A DNA stretch of 46,377 nt from Acinetobacter baretiae (lineage in GTDB: Bacteria; Pseudomonadota; Gammaproteobacteria; Pseudomonadales; Moraxellaceae). The first letter of the stretch is position 1. Every line of letters starts with the position of its first letter. The stretch lies in contig NZ_VTDM01000023.1 in NCBI RefSeq assembly GCF_015627105.1, forward strand, positions 1-46,377. Reading direction: 5' to 3'. A model generated the notes under the pieces. The model made no database searches, was not told the origin of the DNA, and saw only the letters and a program-made list of their open reading frames with translations. Below, in pieces: positions 8,501 to 17,663 of this stretch. The translations under genes and the position numbers were made by a program.

Positions 8501-9511
8501 TTAAGATATGGTTAAAATATCGATTGTAGGGGGAACACGAAAACGAAAAGGCACACCAACCATTCCTATTCCTACGGTGACATATACATCTGCATGAGCA
8601 TGTCGATATAAGCCACGTTTGTGTCCTAAAGTAGACTTATTTTTCATCATGATGTCTGTAAACCATGGTATTTCGACCTGCCCACCATGCGTATGTCCTG
8701 AGAGCATAAGTGCTTTATGAGCGAGTTTAGGAACCATATCTACTGTATCGGGATTATGCGACACAATAATAAATGGTTTATCTTGGGGTAATTTTGCAAT
8801 AAATTGCATGTCTGCTTTGCCCGCCCATAAATCACCGACACCTACGAGCCGAAATTTGTCGAGTTCAATCACTTTTTGTTCGATATCAATAACATTAGAT
8901 TGAGACAACCCAAATTTGAGTTGCTCTAAAATAGGAGGACCTGGAAATTCTTCATCATGATTACCATTGACCGAATACACAGGTATCTCCAACTGCTTAA
9001 ATGCAAGCAAATGATCTGCTAATTCATGCGTTGGCTCATATGTCCAATCTCCTGCCACTACCACAAGATCTGGACGTTCTATATTAATTTGTTGAATCAA
9101 TTTCTCAATTTGTCGTTTAGACCCTGAAAACAACCCAATATGTAAATCAGCAATTAATGCGATTTTTAAGGGTTTATCAGTATGCGCTTGTTGTGTTAAA
9201 TGATAATCAGTATATTTCACCACCAAGCTACGAGGCTCTATAAAGTGAGCATAGCTGAGACATAAAATCATGATCAAGATGATTGCTGTACCCCAACTTG
9301 AAAACATCCCTTCACTCCATGCATATACCACCATAAAAAATAGCGGAAAAAGCAAATAACACAAATATCCAGCTAAAAGATGTATACATGCTTTAAAAGG
9401 TTGGTGAGTTAGCGTTTTAGACTGACGATACCATGACCGAGCAATTGCCCAAATCGCCACGAAACTCAAAATAATATAAAATACTTGAAAAAATAAACTA
9501 GAATCCAACAC
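8501..9511 (-). CDS. Membrane-anchored metallophosphoesterase
   Basis: 336 aa. The N-terminal third has about three hydrophobic segments (roughly 5-25, 40-65 and 70-90), and the rest is a calcineurin-like phosphoesterase of the YkuE/YaeI type. Metal-site motifs run in order: DLHIGLF (near 120), GDWTYEP, NGNHDEE, SHNPD and SGHTHGGQ. The dimetal centre therefore looks complete. YkuE-type enzymes act on UDP-sugars or lipid-linked substrates, but the substrate here cannot be read from sequence. The start is GTG 9511, or the adjacent TTG 9508, behind a GAGG Shine-Dalgarno; no ATG is available. It converges on polA and its terminator. Confidence 0.86.
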   Translation of the reverse strand: MLDSSLFFQVFYIILSFVAIWAIARSWYRQSKTLTHQPFKACIHLLAGYLCYLLFPLFFMVVYAWSEGMFSSWGTAIILIMILCLSYAHFIEPRSLVVKYTDYHLTQQAHTDKPLKIALIADLHIGLFSGSKRQIEKLIQQINIERPDLVVVAGDWTYEPTHELADHLLAFKQLEIPVYSVNGNHDEEFPGPPILEQLKFGLSQSNVIDIEQKVIELDKFRLVGVGDLWAGKADMQFIAKLPQDKPFIIVSHNPDTVDMVPKLAHKALMLSGHTHGGQVEIPWFTDIMMKNKSTLGHKRGLYRHAHADVYVTVGIGMVGVPFRFRVPPTIDILTIS

Positions 9512-9588
9512 ACTTTACCTCAGATCAGGGTAAATTAAGTTTACGCTACACATACACATGACTCACTCTTTAGGCTCACTTTATAAAT

Positions 9589-11193
9589 ATGATGTATATA
9601 CCGACTTTATCTAAACTTCAAAAAGCGACTGTTCGGGCCATATACACATGTAGTATTTTCATCAGTTTAAATGGATGTAGTACACTTCCTGTCATGAAAG
9701 TACAAGAAAAAGCCATATACAGTACTGATTTTGATACCACTCAAACCCAATTGTCTCAGCTTATTACACCATTAAAGAAAAGCCACGTTGGCCTTACAGG
9801 ATACCATCTTTTATTTGATCCTTTAGAAGCAATTGCAGCACGATTAAATTTGATTAACAAAGCACAAAAAACCTTAGATTTACAATATTACATATGGGAT
9901 AACGACAAGATTGGTGCTTTAGCATTGTATGAAATTATTCAAGCCGCTGACCGAGGAGTAAAAGTTCGTATTTTAATTGACGATAACAATGCAAAAGAAA
10001 TGGAAGGTATTTTTTTAGCATTAAGCCAACATGCCAATATTGATGTTAAGTTATATAATCCTTATAAATTCAGAAATTTACGCGTACTTGACATCATGCT
10101 TGATTTAAAGCGTGTTAACAGACGTATGCACAATAAAAGCTTTGTTGTTGACCAAAGTATTGCCTTAATTGGTGGACGTAATATGAGTAACCAATATTAC
10201 TACACCAGTGAAAATTACCAATTTTCAGATCTAGATGTGGTACTGGTTGGGCAAGCAGTCAACGATATTAGTCATTCTTTTGATGACTACTGGAATGACT
10301 CATATGCCTACCCCGTACAACAAATTGTTAACCCTAACCAACATAAACTGCGTTATGACAGTTTAAAAAAACAATTAACCACACATTATGAAAAAGTTAG
10401 TGTACAAAATTACTTAGATTTAGCCAATCATTCACATGCATTTGACCAATGGTTATATCATGATCTAGATTTAGACTGGGTTAAAGCCAAAGTCGTTTAC
10501 GATAATCCAAGTAAAATACATAATCGTGCTCAACCACAAGATTATTTAGAAACACAACTTTCTAGCTACTTAGATAATCCAAAAGATAATTTGGATATTG
10601 TTTCAGCGTATTTTGTGCCTGAAAAAGCAGGTGTTGCATTACTGAGCCGTATGGCGCAACAAGGGGTTAAAGTAAGAGTACTCACCAACTCATTTAAAGC
10701 CAATGATGTTTGGCTCGTACATGCTTTTTATCAAAAATACAGAACGGACTTACTTAAAAATGGTGTACAGCTCTACGAGTTTTTACCGACACTCAGTGAT
10801 AAAGCACTCAAAGCCTATACCAAGAATGTCTCTCGTGATACCAAAATTAGCTTAAAAACCTTAAGTCGATCTAGTTTACACGCCAAAATGATGGCTGTAG
10901 ATGAACAAGTCTTTATTGGTTCTTTTAATTTAGATCCACGATCTGCAAAATTAAATGCAGAGATTGGTGTTTTACTGTATAGCAAACCCCTTGCAGAAGA
11001 GATTCATCAAACACTTTCAAAAGACATTAATAACTATAGTTACAAACTCACCCTCACTCCTGATCAAAAAATCACGTGGATTACAGATACACCACAAGGT
11101 GAAGTTCATTACCATAAAGAACCAAGCATGCAGTGGTGGCAACAAGGTGGGTTAAAAATCATTTCATTACTGCCGATAGAAGGATTAATGTAA
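9589..11193 (+). CDS. Phospholipase D-family lipoprotein
   Basis: 534 aa. A signal peptide ends in a good lipobox (SLNGC, C30), so the mature protein is predicted to be a lipoprotein. Two HKD motifs form the PLD active site: HNKSFVVD near 180 and HAKMMAVD near 430, both followed by the usual GS/GG-x-N pattern (IGGRN and IGSFNLDPRS). These two-motif enzymes hydrolyse phosphodiesters or transfer phosphatidyl groups, as cardiolipin synthases do. The ATG pair at 9589/9592 lacks a strong Shine-Dalgarno. The 3' end overlaps the convergent acyltransferase gene by 9 bp, and both products act on phospholipid. Confidence 0.87.
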   Translation: MMYIPTLSKLQKATVRAIYTCSIFISLNGCSTLPVMKVQEKAIYSTDFDTTQTQLSQLITPLKKSHVGLTGYHLLFDPLEAIAARLNLINKAQKTLDLQYYIWDNDKIGALALYEIIQAADRGVKVRILIDDNNAKEMEGIFLALSQHANIDVKLYNPYKFRNLRVLDIMLDLKRVNRRMHNKSFVVDQSIALIGGRNMSNQYYYTSENYQFSDLDVVLVGQAVNDISHSFDDYWNDSYAYPVQQIVNPNQHKLRYDSLKKQLTTHYEKVSVQNYLDLANHSHAFDQWLYHDLDLDWVKAKVVYDNPSKIHNRAQPQDYLETQLSSYLDNPKDNLDIVSAYFVPEKAGVALLSRMAQQGVKVRVLTNSFKANDVWLVHAFYQKYRTDLLKNGVQLYEFLPTLSDKALKAYTKNVSRDTKISLKTLSRSSLHAKMMAVDEQVFIGSFNLDPRSAKLNAEIGVLLYSKPLAEEIHQTLSKDINNYSYKLTLTPDQKITWITDTPQGEVHYHKEPSMQWWQQGGLKIISLLPIEGLM

Positions 11194-11991
11194 TACTTGT
11201 GTGTGTAACCGATTTAAACCATCACGCATTGCTGTTTGTACAGTTGCTGTTAAACTTTCTAAATCGTGATCTTGCACAGAAATTGAAGGAATGAGTAGTA
11301 CATGTGCTGTCACTTGAGGCATGTCTAAAACTTTTTGTACATGCGCTGCCATAGTGACATTACCATAATAAGGTGCCACCTGATCTAATTTTCCATCTTG
11401 GTTCACATAACAAATTAAAGCCACTTGCACAGGCTTTTGCGCAGCAATAGCAGCACCCAAAATACGACCATGTATACGTTGAATTTTTGTACCATCTGAG
11501 GTTGTTGCTTCAGGAAAAAATAAAACAGGCGTGTCTTGTTTTAAAAATGTACTAATTTGCTCACGAATCTTATTGGCATCGCCAGAACCACGTTTAATAA
11601 ATAAAGTGCCCGCACTTTTGGCCAAGTGCCCAACAATCGGCCATGTTTCAATTTCAGCTTTGGCCAGAAAAAAAACGCGCGCACTCGACCCAAGTACCAA
11701 AATATCTAACCAAGACACATGATTACTTGCCCATAAAGCCGTAGCGTGTCGATCAATGTGCCCATGTACCTGTACTTTCACATTAAATACATCACACATT
11801 TTTCGACAAAACCATTGAATATATTTGGTATTTTCAGGCGTATTTGGAGATTTGTATAATTGATTTTTATAAACAACGAAAAAACCTTCTCCGATCACTG
11901 TCACACCATGACTCATTTTTTTACCATAGTGCAAAATACGCGTTGCTTTTCGTTGTCCAGCGTTAAGTAAGTTCTGTATTTTATTTATCAT
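11185..11991 (-). CDS. PlsC-like lysophospholipid acyltransferase
   Basis: 268 aa from the ATG at 11991. The PlsC/LPLAT fold has the catalytic HX4D box (NHVSWLD) and the substrate-binding block FPEATTSDG. The family moves an acyl chain to position 2 of lysophosphatidate or to other lysolipids at the inner membrane. In-frame TTG 12048 would add a hydrophobic N-terminal segment (WWCSTTLIIFLCC), and ATG 11916 would shorten the protein; none of the three has a clear Shine-Dalgarno, so the start is uncertain. It could be the main PlsC or one of the paralogues Acinetobacter carries, so no symbol is given. Its end overlaps the PLD gene. Confidence 0.83.
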   Translation of the reverse strand: MINKIQNLLNAGQRKATRILHYGKKMSHGVTVIGEGFFVVYKNQLYKSPNTPENTKYIQWFCRKMCDVFNVKVQVHGHIDRHATALWASNHVSWLDILVLGSSARVFFLAKAEIETWPIVGHLAKSAGTLFIKRGSGDANKIREQISTFLKQDTPVLFFPEATTSDGTKIQRIHGRILGAAIAAQKPVQVALICYVNQDGKLDQVAPYYGNVTMAAHVQKVLDMPQVTAHVLLIPSISVQDHDLESLTATVQTAMRDGLNRLHTQVLH

Positions 11992-12132
11992 AATCAAAGT
12001 ACAACACAAAAATATAATAAGGGTTGTGCTACACCACCATTCAAACAATCGAATAAAACAATTATATTTTTCAATTTTATTTAATTGTCCAATTCTAATA
12101 AAATTAGTTTATTAAAGGTAGGAGCAAAAGTT

Positions 12133-12270
12133 ATGAATACTGTAAATCATGCAACAGAAAAAATGAAGTCACAAAATGCATTGTACCAATTAAAAATAAT
12201 TGTGGGCTGTTCTATTTTATATATCGGTTCATTTTTATTGGTGTGCAAAGTATTTTCAACAATTTTATAA
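12133..12270 (+). CDS. Small single-pass membrane protein, 45 aa
   Basis: The ATG at 12133 has an excellent AGGAG Shine-Dalgarno 8 nt upstream. The product is 45 aa: a polar, Lys-containing N-terminal half (residues 1-21), then one membrane helix (about 22-42, KIIVGCSILYIGSFLLV). There is no signal-peptidase site. It lies between the divergent acyltransferase gene and hflX. I do not recognise the family. The ribosome site and clean topology argue for a real gene, but 45 codons is short. Confidence 0.55.
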   Translation: MNTVNHATEKMKSQNALYQLKIIVGCSILYIGSFLLVCKVFSTIL

Positions 12271-12342
12271 GTGTATTGTCTACCACCTAGTGCTACACTT
12301 TTTATATTCGATAAATTTTAGCTTAGGCAGGTAAACCAATCA

Positions 12343-13677
12343 GTGGAATATTTTGATCGGCATGAAGGCGGTGAGCGAGCAATACTCGTTCATGTTAACG
12401 TACAAATATTACAAGACCTTGACGCAGAAGAATTTCAGCTTCTTGCACAATCTGCAGGTGCAGATATTTTAGAACAAATTACGGCCCAGCGACAAAAGCC
12501 AGACCCCAAATTGTTTATTGGATCAGGAAAAGCAGAAGAGATTGCACAGTCTGTACAATCTCTTGAAGCCGACTTAGTTATCTTTGATCACGCCCTCTCA
12601 CCTGCACAAGAGCGAAATCTTGAAAAAGTCTTTCAATGCCGTGTTATCGACCGTACAGGTCTTATTTTAGATATTTTTGCCCAACGTGCCAGAACGCACG
12701 AAGGTAAATTACAAGTTGAACTTGCACAACTTGAACACCTCTCTACCCGACTTGTTCGAGGTTGGACGCATTTAGAACGACAAAAAGGGGGGATTGGCTT
12801 ACGTGGCCCAGGTGAATCACAACTAGAAACTGACCGTCGACTGCTTCGTGTTCGCATGGGACAACTCAAAGACAAACTCGACAAAGTACGCCAAACTCGT
12901 GTACAGGGTCGTGCCGCTCGCCAAAAAGCAGCCATTCCTACCGTATCCATTGTGGGATATACCAACGCAGGTAAATCAACACTATTTAATATTTTAGCTG
13001 AAAGTGATGTATATGCAGCTGACCAACTTTTTGCCACTTTAGACCCCACATTACGGCGTTTAACATGGGATGGGATTGGTGCTTTAGTTCTTGCAGATAC
13101 CGTAGGATTTGTGCGTGATCTACCCCATGCCTTGGTTGATTCATTTAAAGCCACACTCGAAGAGACCCTCGAAGCCACCTTACTTCTTCATGTGATTGAC
13201 AGCAGTAGTCCTGAAATGATGGAACAAATAGATGCTGTTGAAAAAGTTCTCAAAGAAATTGGTGCAGACATTCACACTTTACGGGTCTATAACAAAATTG
13301 ATCGCAGCGGAGAAGACGCCAAAATTATTTATGCCAAGCCTGATGTTCCTGAACGTGTTTATGTATCAGCACACAGTAAACAAGGTTTAGATTTACTTAA
13401 ACAAGCCGTACAAGAATCTTTACTCGGACATAGGCAGTCATTCCAACTGACCATTAAGCCACAACATGGTAAGCTCAAAACACAACTGTATGACTTAAAT
13501 GTTATACAACACGAGCAATATGATGACTTAGGAAATCTAATTTTAGACATTGTTATTGCACCTCAAAAACTTGAAGAGATCATCAAAAAATTACATTTAT
13601 CTATTCATGAAATTTTAGGTGAACAAGCACAACAATTTTCACGCCCATTAGAAGCATTCGAAAAAGAAACATCTTAG
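12343..13677 (+). CDS. hflX: Ribosome-associated GTPase HflX
   Basis: 444 aa. HflX binds the 50S subunit and splits stalled or stress-damaged ribosomes. The N-terminal nucleotide-binding HflX domain (1-195) contains the LRGPGE(S)QLE signature and is followed by the G domain: G1 GYTNAGKST near 205-213, G3 DTVGF, G4 NKID. The start is GTG 12343, with a GCAGG Shine-Dalgarno about 11 nt upstream; no ATG fits the homologous start. In many gammaproteobacteria hflX follows hfq, but here a 45-aa membrane peptide precedes it. Confidence 0.96.
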   Translation: MEYFDRHEGGERAILVHVNVQILQDLDAEEFQLLAQSAGADILEQITAQRQKPDPKLFIGSGKAEEIAQSVQSLEADLVIFDHALSPAQERNLEKVFQCRVIDRTGLILDIFAQRARTHEGKLQVELAQLEHLSTRLVRGWTHLERQKGGIGLRGPGESQLETDRRLLRVRMGQLKDKLDKVRQTRVQGRAARQKAAIPTVSIVGYTNAGKSTLFNILAESDVYAADQLFATLDPTLRRLTWDGIGALVLADTVGFVRDLPHALVDSFKATLEETLEATLLLHVIDSSSPEMMEQIDAVEKVLKEIGADIHTLRVYNKIDRSGEDAKIIYAKPDVPERVYVSAHSKQGLDLLKQAVQESLLGHRQSFQLTIKPQHGKLKTQLYDLNVIQHEQYDDLGNLILDIVIAPQKLEEIIKKLHLSIHEILGEQAQQFSRPLEAFEKETS

Positions 13678-13698
13678 CGTATAAAGAGTACATCATTC

Positions 13699-14070
13699 AT
13701 GCAAAAAATGAGCACCATTGATTGGCCAGCGTGGATTATCAATATTTCACTGATTGTGCTATTTCGTGAAGTTGCAGTTTGGCTCATGACTCAACTTCAT
13801 CACCCAGAACTTGGCAATCTACTTGGTCTTGTTAGCCTTTTGGGGTGTATGGCACTTTGGCGGACATTTAAACGTTCACCATTACGAGTGGTCGATACCA
13901 ATAATAAATTAATGAAAGAAAGCGCTTTTGCTTTTTTACCGATTTGTGCAGGTGCTTTAATTACACTCATGCATATGGGAAAGCAAACTTTGGTATTTCT
14001 ATTGATTTTGTTTGTGAGTACCCTTGTTCCTTTATGGGTTTACGCTCGTATTTCTAAACGATTTTTATAA
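13699..14070 (+). CDS. LrgA/CidA-like membrane protein
   Basis: 123 aa with four hydrophobic segments (about 10-30, 38-55, 75-93 and 97-115). It resembles LrgA/CidA holin-like proteins in length, in the short HPELGNLLGLVSLLG loop-helix after the first segment and in the KESAFAFLPICAG helix, but it is a divergent member. The firmest support is its neighbour, an LrgB-family gene 18 nt downstream. LrgA/LrgB-type pairs have been linked to murein hydrolase control and, in some bacteria, to small-molecule export. A second ATG at 13708 is possible; an AAGAG Shine-Dalgarno favours 13699. Confidence 0.65.
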   Translation: MQKMSTIDWPAWIINISLIVLFREVAVWLMTQLHHPELGNLLGLVSLLGCMALWRTFKRSPLRVVDTNNKLMKESAFAFLPICAGALITLMHMGKQTLVFLLILFVSTLVPLWVYARISKRFL

Positions 14071-14088
14071 ATATTAAAAGGAATATAC

Positions 14089-14754
14089 GTGATTATTTAT
14101 AGTTTTGCGCTGACGCTGATCGCTTACATTCTCGCAAAAGGCCTCAACACTTATCTGCCACGCATTCCTGTTATTGTGACAAGCATGTGCTTAGTCGTGG
14201 CGTTTTTGTATCTACTCGGTGTACCTTATGAACAGTATGCTATCAGTACACAAAATATTTTTAATCACTTACTTGGTTACGCCACCGTTGCGCTTGCCAT
14301 TCCTTTAGCAACTATGCGTTATGATGACTTATCACTCAAACCATTAGTGGGCATTTTGAGTTTTGCAAGTTTGAGTGCCGTTAGCTTACCCATGCTTTTG
14401 GCATACTTATTTCATTTATCTGAACCGACTATTTTAGCATTTGCCACACGAGCTGTGACCACACCTATTGCTTTAAATATTGCCACACTCATTGGCTCTC
14501 CTGTATCTATGGTCAGCTTGATTGTGATTTTATCAGGGTTAATCGGTGGTGGTTTTGCATCATTGGTTTTAAAAAATATACATGATGAACGTGCAATTGG
14601 TTTAGCCCTAGGCCTTGCTGCACATGCCATTGGCACTGTTCAAGCATGGCAACGTAGTCCTGTTGCAGGACGATATGCAGCTTTTGGCATGGCTGTTAAT
14701 GGCGTATTTACTGCCATTTGGTTACCACTTGCATTTTCATTGATTCACGGTTAA
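14089..14754 (+). CDS. LrgB family membrane protein
   Basis: 221 aa with about seven membrane segments. The LrgB hallmarks are FATRAVTTPIALNIA (about 120-135) and the C-terminal GLALGLAAHAIGTVQAW block. It starts at GTG 14089 behind AAAGGA. Its partner, an LrgA-like gene, ends 18 nt upstream, so they form one operon. Its stop codon shares the bases TTAA with the stop of the convergent apaH. Confidence 0.88.
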   Translation: MIIYSFALTLIAYILAKGLNTYLPRIPVIVTSMCLVVAFLYLLGVPYEQYAISTQNIFNHLLGYATVALAIPLATMRYDDLSLKPLVGILSFASLSAVSLPMLLAYLFHLSEPTILAFATRAVTTPIALNIATLIGSPVSMVSLIVILSGLIGGGFASLVLKNIHDERAIGLALGLAAHAIGTVQAWQRSPVAGRYAAFGMAVNGVFTAIWLPLAFSLIHG

Positions 14755-14759
14755 ACCGT
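14747..14759. repeat. Small palindrome at the lrgB/apaH junction
   Basis: ACGGTT-A-AACCGT covers both stop codons of the convergent pair. It is too short and lacks the T-tract needed to be a convincing terminator, and no better one is seen here. Confidence 0.4.
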
Positions 14760-15596
14760 ATGATTAATCGGATTTTTGACTGAAAAAACCTGCCCATCTT
14801 CTAACCGTTGTGCAATTAACGTATTTCCCCATACACAGCCACCATCCACATTAGACATGTGTGGTTGATGTGTTTGCCCCTCTAATGCCGCCCAATGGCC
14901 AAAAAATATCTGCTGTGGGCATTGATCTGTTCTTGCATAATTAAACCATGGCATAAAGCCCTCAGGCATGGTTTCCGATAAACTTTCCTTAAAACCAAAT
15001 TCAAGCGTACCATCGTGTGCAATCAAGCGCATACGTGTTAAATAATTAATAATCACTCGAAAGCGATCTTCAGCCACTAAATCATTTGACCACAAACTTG
15101 GTTTTTTACGATACATTTGTGCCAAAAAACGATCGACAACTTGCCAATCTTGGCTTTGTAAAATACGTTCTACCTCATGTGCATAAGCTTTTGTTTGTGC
15201 GATTGACCAAATATGGGGAACCCCTGCATGGGTCATGATCGTAGATGCATTAAGTTGTAAAAATAAAGGTTGCTGACGTAACCAATCGATCAACTCAAAG
15301 GCATCATCTGCAGATAAAATATCATCAATACGATCTTTTTTATTAATTTTTTTAAAGCCACGGGCACAAGCCAATAAAGTTAAATCATGATTTCCAAGTA
15401 CAGTTGCCGCACAGCCTTGTATGCTCATATTTTTAATCAAACGCAGTGCAGACAAAGAGTCTTCACCACGTGCTACTAAATCACCTGTAAACCACAAAAA
15501 GTCCTGTGATGGATCAAATGCAATTTCATCAAGCAACAATAACAATGCTTGGTAGCAACCTTGCACATCACCAATCACATAATTAGACCCAGTCAT
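14751..15596 (-). CDS. apaH: Symmetrical diadenosine tetraphosphatase ApaH
   Basis: 281 aa from the ATG at 15596, four bases after the rsmA stop. ApaH cleaves Ap4A to two ADP and also removes Np4 caps from RNA. It is a PPP-type metallophosphatase: GDVQGCY near residue 10, FTGDLVARG, GNHD, then H in MTHAGVPHIW and the C-terminal FGHWAALEG block. A TTG further upstream (15635) lies inside rsmA and is unlikely. It is the last gene of the minus-strand pdxA-rsmA-apaH cluster. The E. coli order includes apaG before apaH; apaG is absent here. Confidence 0.95.
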   Translation of the reverse strand: MTGSNYVIGDVQGCYQALLLLLDEIAFDPSQDFLWFTGDLVARGEDSLSALRLIKNMSIQGCAATVLGNHDLTLLACARGFKKINKKDRIDDILSADDAFELIDWLRQQPLFLQLNASTIMTHAGVPHIWSIAQTKAYAHEVERILQSQDWQVVDRFLAQMYRKKPSLWSNDLVAEDRFRVIINYLTRMRLIAHDGTLEFGFKESLSETMPEGFMPWFNYARTDQCPQQIFFGHWAALEGQTHQPHMSNVDGGCVWGNTLIAQRLEDGQVFSVKNPINHTV

Positions 15597-15600
15597 TGTA

Positions 15601-16416
15601 CTAAGACTCAAGCATTTGATCTGAAAGTGCAACAAATTGAGCCAGTGACAATGTTTCAGGTCGAGCCATTGGGTTAATTCCTGTCATTTCGAATGCATCT
15701 TCAGACAACATACCTTTTAAACTATTACGCAATGTTTTACGACGTTGCGTAAATACATGTGCCACCAATCGTGCCAACGCTTTTTCATTTTTTGCAACAA
15801 TGGGCTTTATATCATGCGGAACTAATCGAAACACCGCACTGGTCACTTTAGGTGGAGGATTAAATGAACCAGGGGGTACTTCAAATAAAAAACTGGCTTT
15901 ACTGTAATATTGAATCATCACCGACAAACGGCCATACTCTTTGGTATTTGGCTCAGCCGTAATTCGATCGACCACTTCTTTTTGCAACATAAAGTGCATG
16001 TCTTTAATATTTCCACCAAAAGTTAACAAATGGAAAAGTAAAGGTGTTGAAATATTGTATGGTAAATTACCCACTATACGTAAAGGTTTTTCTGGTTGAA
16101 ACAGCGTTGAAAAATCGTACTTCAATGCATCAGCTTCAATGATTGTTAAACGCTCAGGATACGGCACACGTGCAGGTAAGCCCATCGCCAAATCTCGATC
16201 TAGTTCGATCACCGTCAAGGCATCACATTCACCAATCAAAGGCGATGTTAATGCTGCCAAACCGGGACCAATTTCAACCACATTTTCACCTGCACGAGGA
16301 TGAACTGCCCGCACAATCTTTGTAATTACACGTTGATCGTGTAAAAAGTTTTGTCCAAAGCGTTTTCGTGCCTGATGCCCTTCTTCTTTTGGGTTCAAGG
16401 CATTAATCTGATACAT
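15601..16416 (-). CDS. rsmA: 16S rRNA dimethyladenosine transferase RsmA (KsgA)
   Basis: 271 aa. RsmA dimethylates the two adjacent adenines in the 3' terminal hairpin of 16S rRNA late in 30S assembly. The SAM fold starts with KRFGQNFLHD (18-27), then motif I VEIGPGLAALT, the acidic IELDRDLA, and the catalytic motif IV NLPYNIS. The C-terminal helical domain carries FTQRRKTLRNSLKG. It lies 17 nt after pdxA and 4 nt before apaH, so the three are one operon. Confidence 0.97.
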   Translation of the reverse strand: MYQINALNPKEEGHQARKRFGQNFLHDQRVITKIVRAVHPRAGENVVEIGPGLAALTSPLIGECDALTVIELDRDLAMGLPARVPYPERLTIIEADALKYDFSTLFQPEKPLRIVGNLPYNISTPLLFHLLTFGGNIKDMHFMLQKEVVDRITAEPNTKEYGRLSVMIQYYSKASFLFEVPPGSFNPPPKVTSAVFRLVPHDIKPIVAKNEKALARLVAHVFTQRRKTLRNSLKGMLSEDAFEMTGINPMARPETLSLAQFVALSDQMLES

Positions 16417-16433
16417 ATATAAATTCCAACAAA

Positions 16434-17405
16434 TTATTTATCATGTGCCAACTGTAATGCCAACATTACAGCCACATGTAAACTAGAAGCTTTGGCTTGA
16501 CCTGTACCTGCTAAACTCAACGCTGTGCCATGATCAACAGAAGTACGAATAAACGGTAAGCCCAACGTAATATTAACAGCTTCACCAAAGCCTTGAGATT
16601 TTAACACAGGTAAGCCTTGATCATGATACATTGCCAACACAGCATCGGCATCTTTTAAATAATCGTGCCTAAACAGCGTGTCTGCTGGTAAAGCCAAGCT
16701 GATGTTTTCACCGCGCTGACGATATTGCATCAGCACAGGATTAATCACATCAATTTCTTCATGACCCAAATATCCACCTTCGCCTGCATGTGGATTTAAA
16801 CCACACACCAAAATTCTTGGTTGAATAATTTTAAATTTCTTTTTTAAATCATCGATTAAAATATCAATCACTTGTATCAAACGTTGTTCAGTAATATTTT
16901 CAGCTACCGCTTTTAAAGGTAAATGGGTTGTTACTAAAGCAACTCTCAAATTTGCTGTCGCCAACATCATCACGACTTGTGCCACTCCAGCCATCTCTTG
17001 ATAAAATTCTGTATGACCACTAAACGCAATTCCAGCATCATTGATAACTGATTTTTGTACAGGCGCAGTGGCTATACCAACACTTTTACCAGATAATGCA
17101 TATTGTGCTGAACGTCGTAATTGTTCGACCACATAGTTAGCATTCTTTACATTAAGCTGTCCGGCTTCCACTACTTCAGCCAATGGTACCGATTCAACAT
17201 AAAGTTGATGTGGCTGAGCAGGTTCAGACTGTCCCACATACTCAATACATTCTACATTTAAACTCAATTGCTCTGCACGAGCTTGCATCAAGTTTATATC
17301 CGCTAAAACAACAATAGGACGATCGTAAACTTGCTCTGCAAGAGACAAACAAATATCAGGTCCAATACCAGCAGGTTCGCCACTGGTCACATAAAGTGGT
17401 TTCAT
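16434..17405 (-). CDS. pdxA: 4-hydroxythreonine-4-phosphate dehydrogenase PdxA
   Basis: 323 aa from the ATG at 17405, chosen because AGGA sits about 9 nt upstream and homologues begin at this point. PdxA oxidises 4-phospho-hydroxythreonine with NAD in the DXP-dependent route to pyridoxal phosphate. Family marks are TSGEPAGIGPD at the N-terminus and three metal-binding His segments: SGHTEFY, NPHAGEGG and MYHDQGLPVLK. It heads the operon pdxA-rsmA-apaH. surA, often upstream in other gammaproteobacteria, is not next to it. Confidence 0.96.
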   Translation of the reverse strand: MKPLYVTSGEPAGIGPDICLSLAEQVYDRPIVVLADINLMQARAEQLSLNVECIEYVGQSEPAQPHQLYVESVPLAEVVEAGQLNVKNANYVVEQLRRSAQYALSGKSVGIATAPVQKSVINDAGIAFSGHTEFYQEMAGVAQVVMMLATANLRVALVTTHLPLKAVAENITEQRLIQVIDILIDDLKKKFKIIQPRILVCGLNPHAGEGGYLGHEEIDVINPVLMQYRQRGENISLALPADTLFRHDYLKDADAVLAMYHDQGLPVLKSQGFGEAVNITLGLPFIRTSVDHGTALSLAGTGQAKASSLHVAVMLALQLAHDK

Positions 17406-17518
17406 AGGTTTTCCTGTATGTTTTACGTGATAAAGAGAAAGTTTAACAATTATACGCCAAGACCACATTCACACGATTGATTATTTTAAAATCACGCTAA
17501 AAAATGACACTAAATTAC

Positions 17519-17547
17519 TTTTCATTGTGTATTGATTAAGCTAGAAT
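17519..17547 (+). promoter_or_regulatory. Putative rplM-rpsI promoter
   Basis: TTTTCA (17519-17524), a 17-bp spacer and TAGAAT (17542-17547) predict a start near 17554, leaving a leader of about 110 nt before rplM. Confidence 0.45.
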
Positions 17548-17615
17548 GTGCGCTCAATTTTATATTGACGTTGTGATGTCGAATGATTTTTTCATAGATA
17601 TCCAACTTTTTTATT

Positions 17616-17639
17616 GTTTGAGCACGTTTGTGTTCAAAC
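17616..17639 (+). promoter_or_regulatory. Leader hairpin upstream of rplM
   Basis: GTTTGAGCAC (17616-17625) pairs with GTGTTCAAAC (17630-17639) around a GTTT loop. This is a 10-bp stem with one G-U pair in RNA, ending 24 nt before the rplM ATG. There is no U-tract, so it is not a terminator. Ribosomal-protein operons often use such leaders for feedback by the encoded protein; that role is inferred. Confidence 0.45.
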
Positions 17640-17663
17640 CAACTATAATAGGTAATGTAGTAG

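Noticed and set aside
12633..13178. 181-codon minus-strand frame inside hflX
   Set aside because: Antisense shadow of a strongly conserved GTPase, Ser/Arg-rich as such shadows are.
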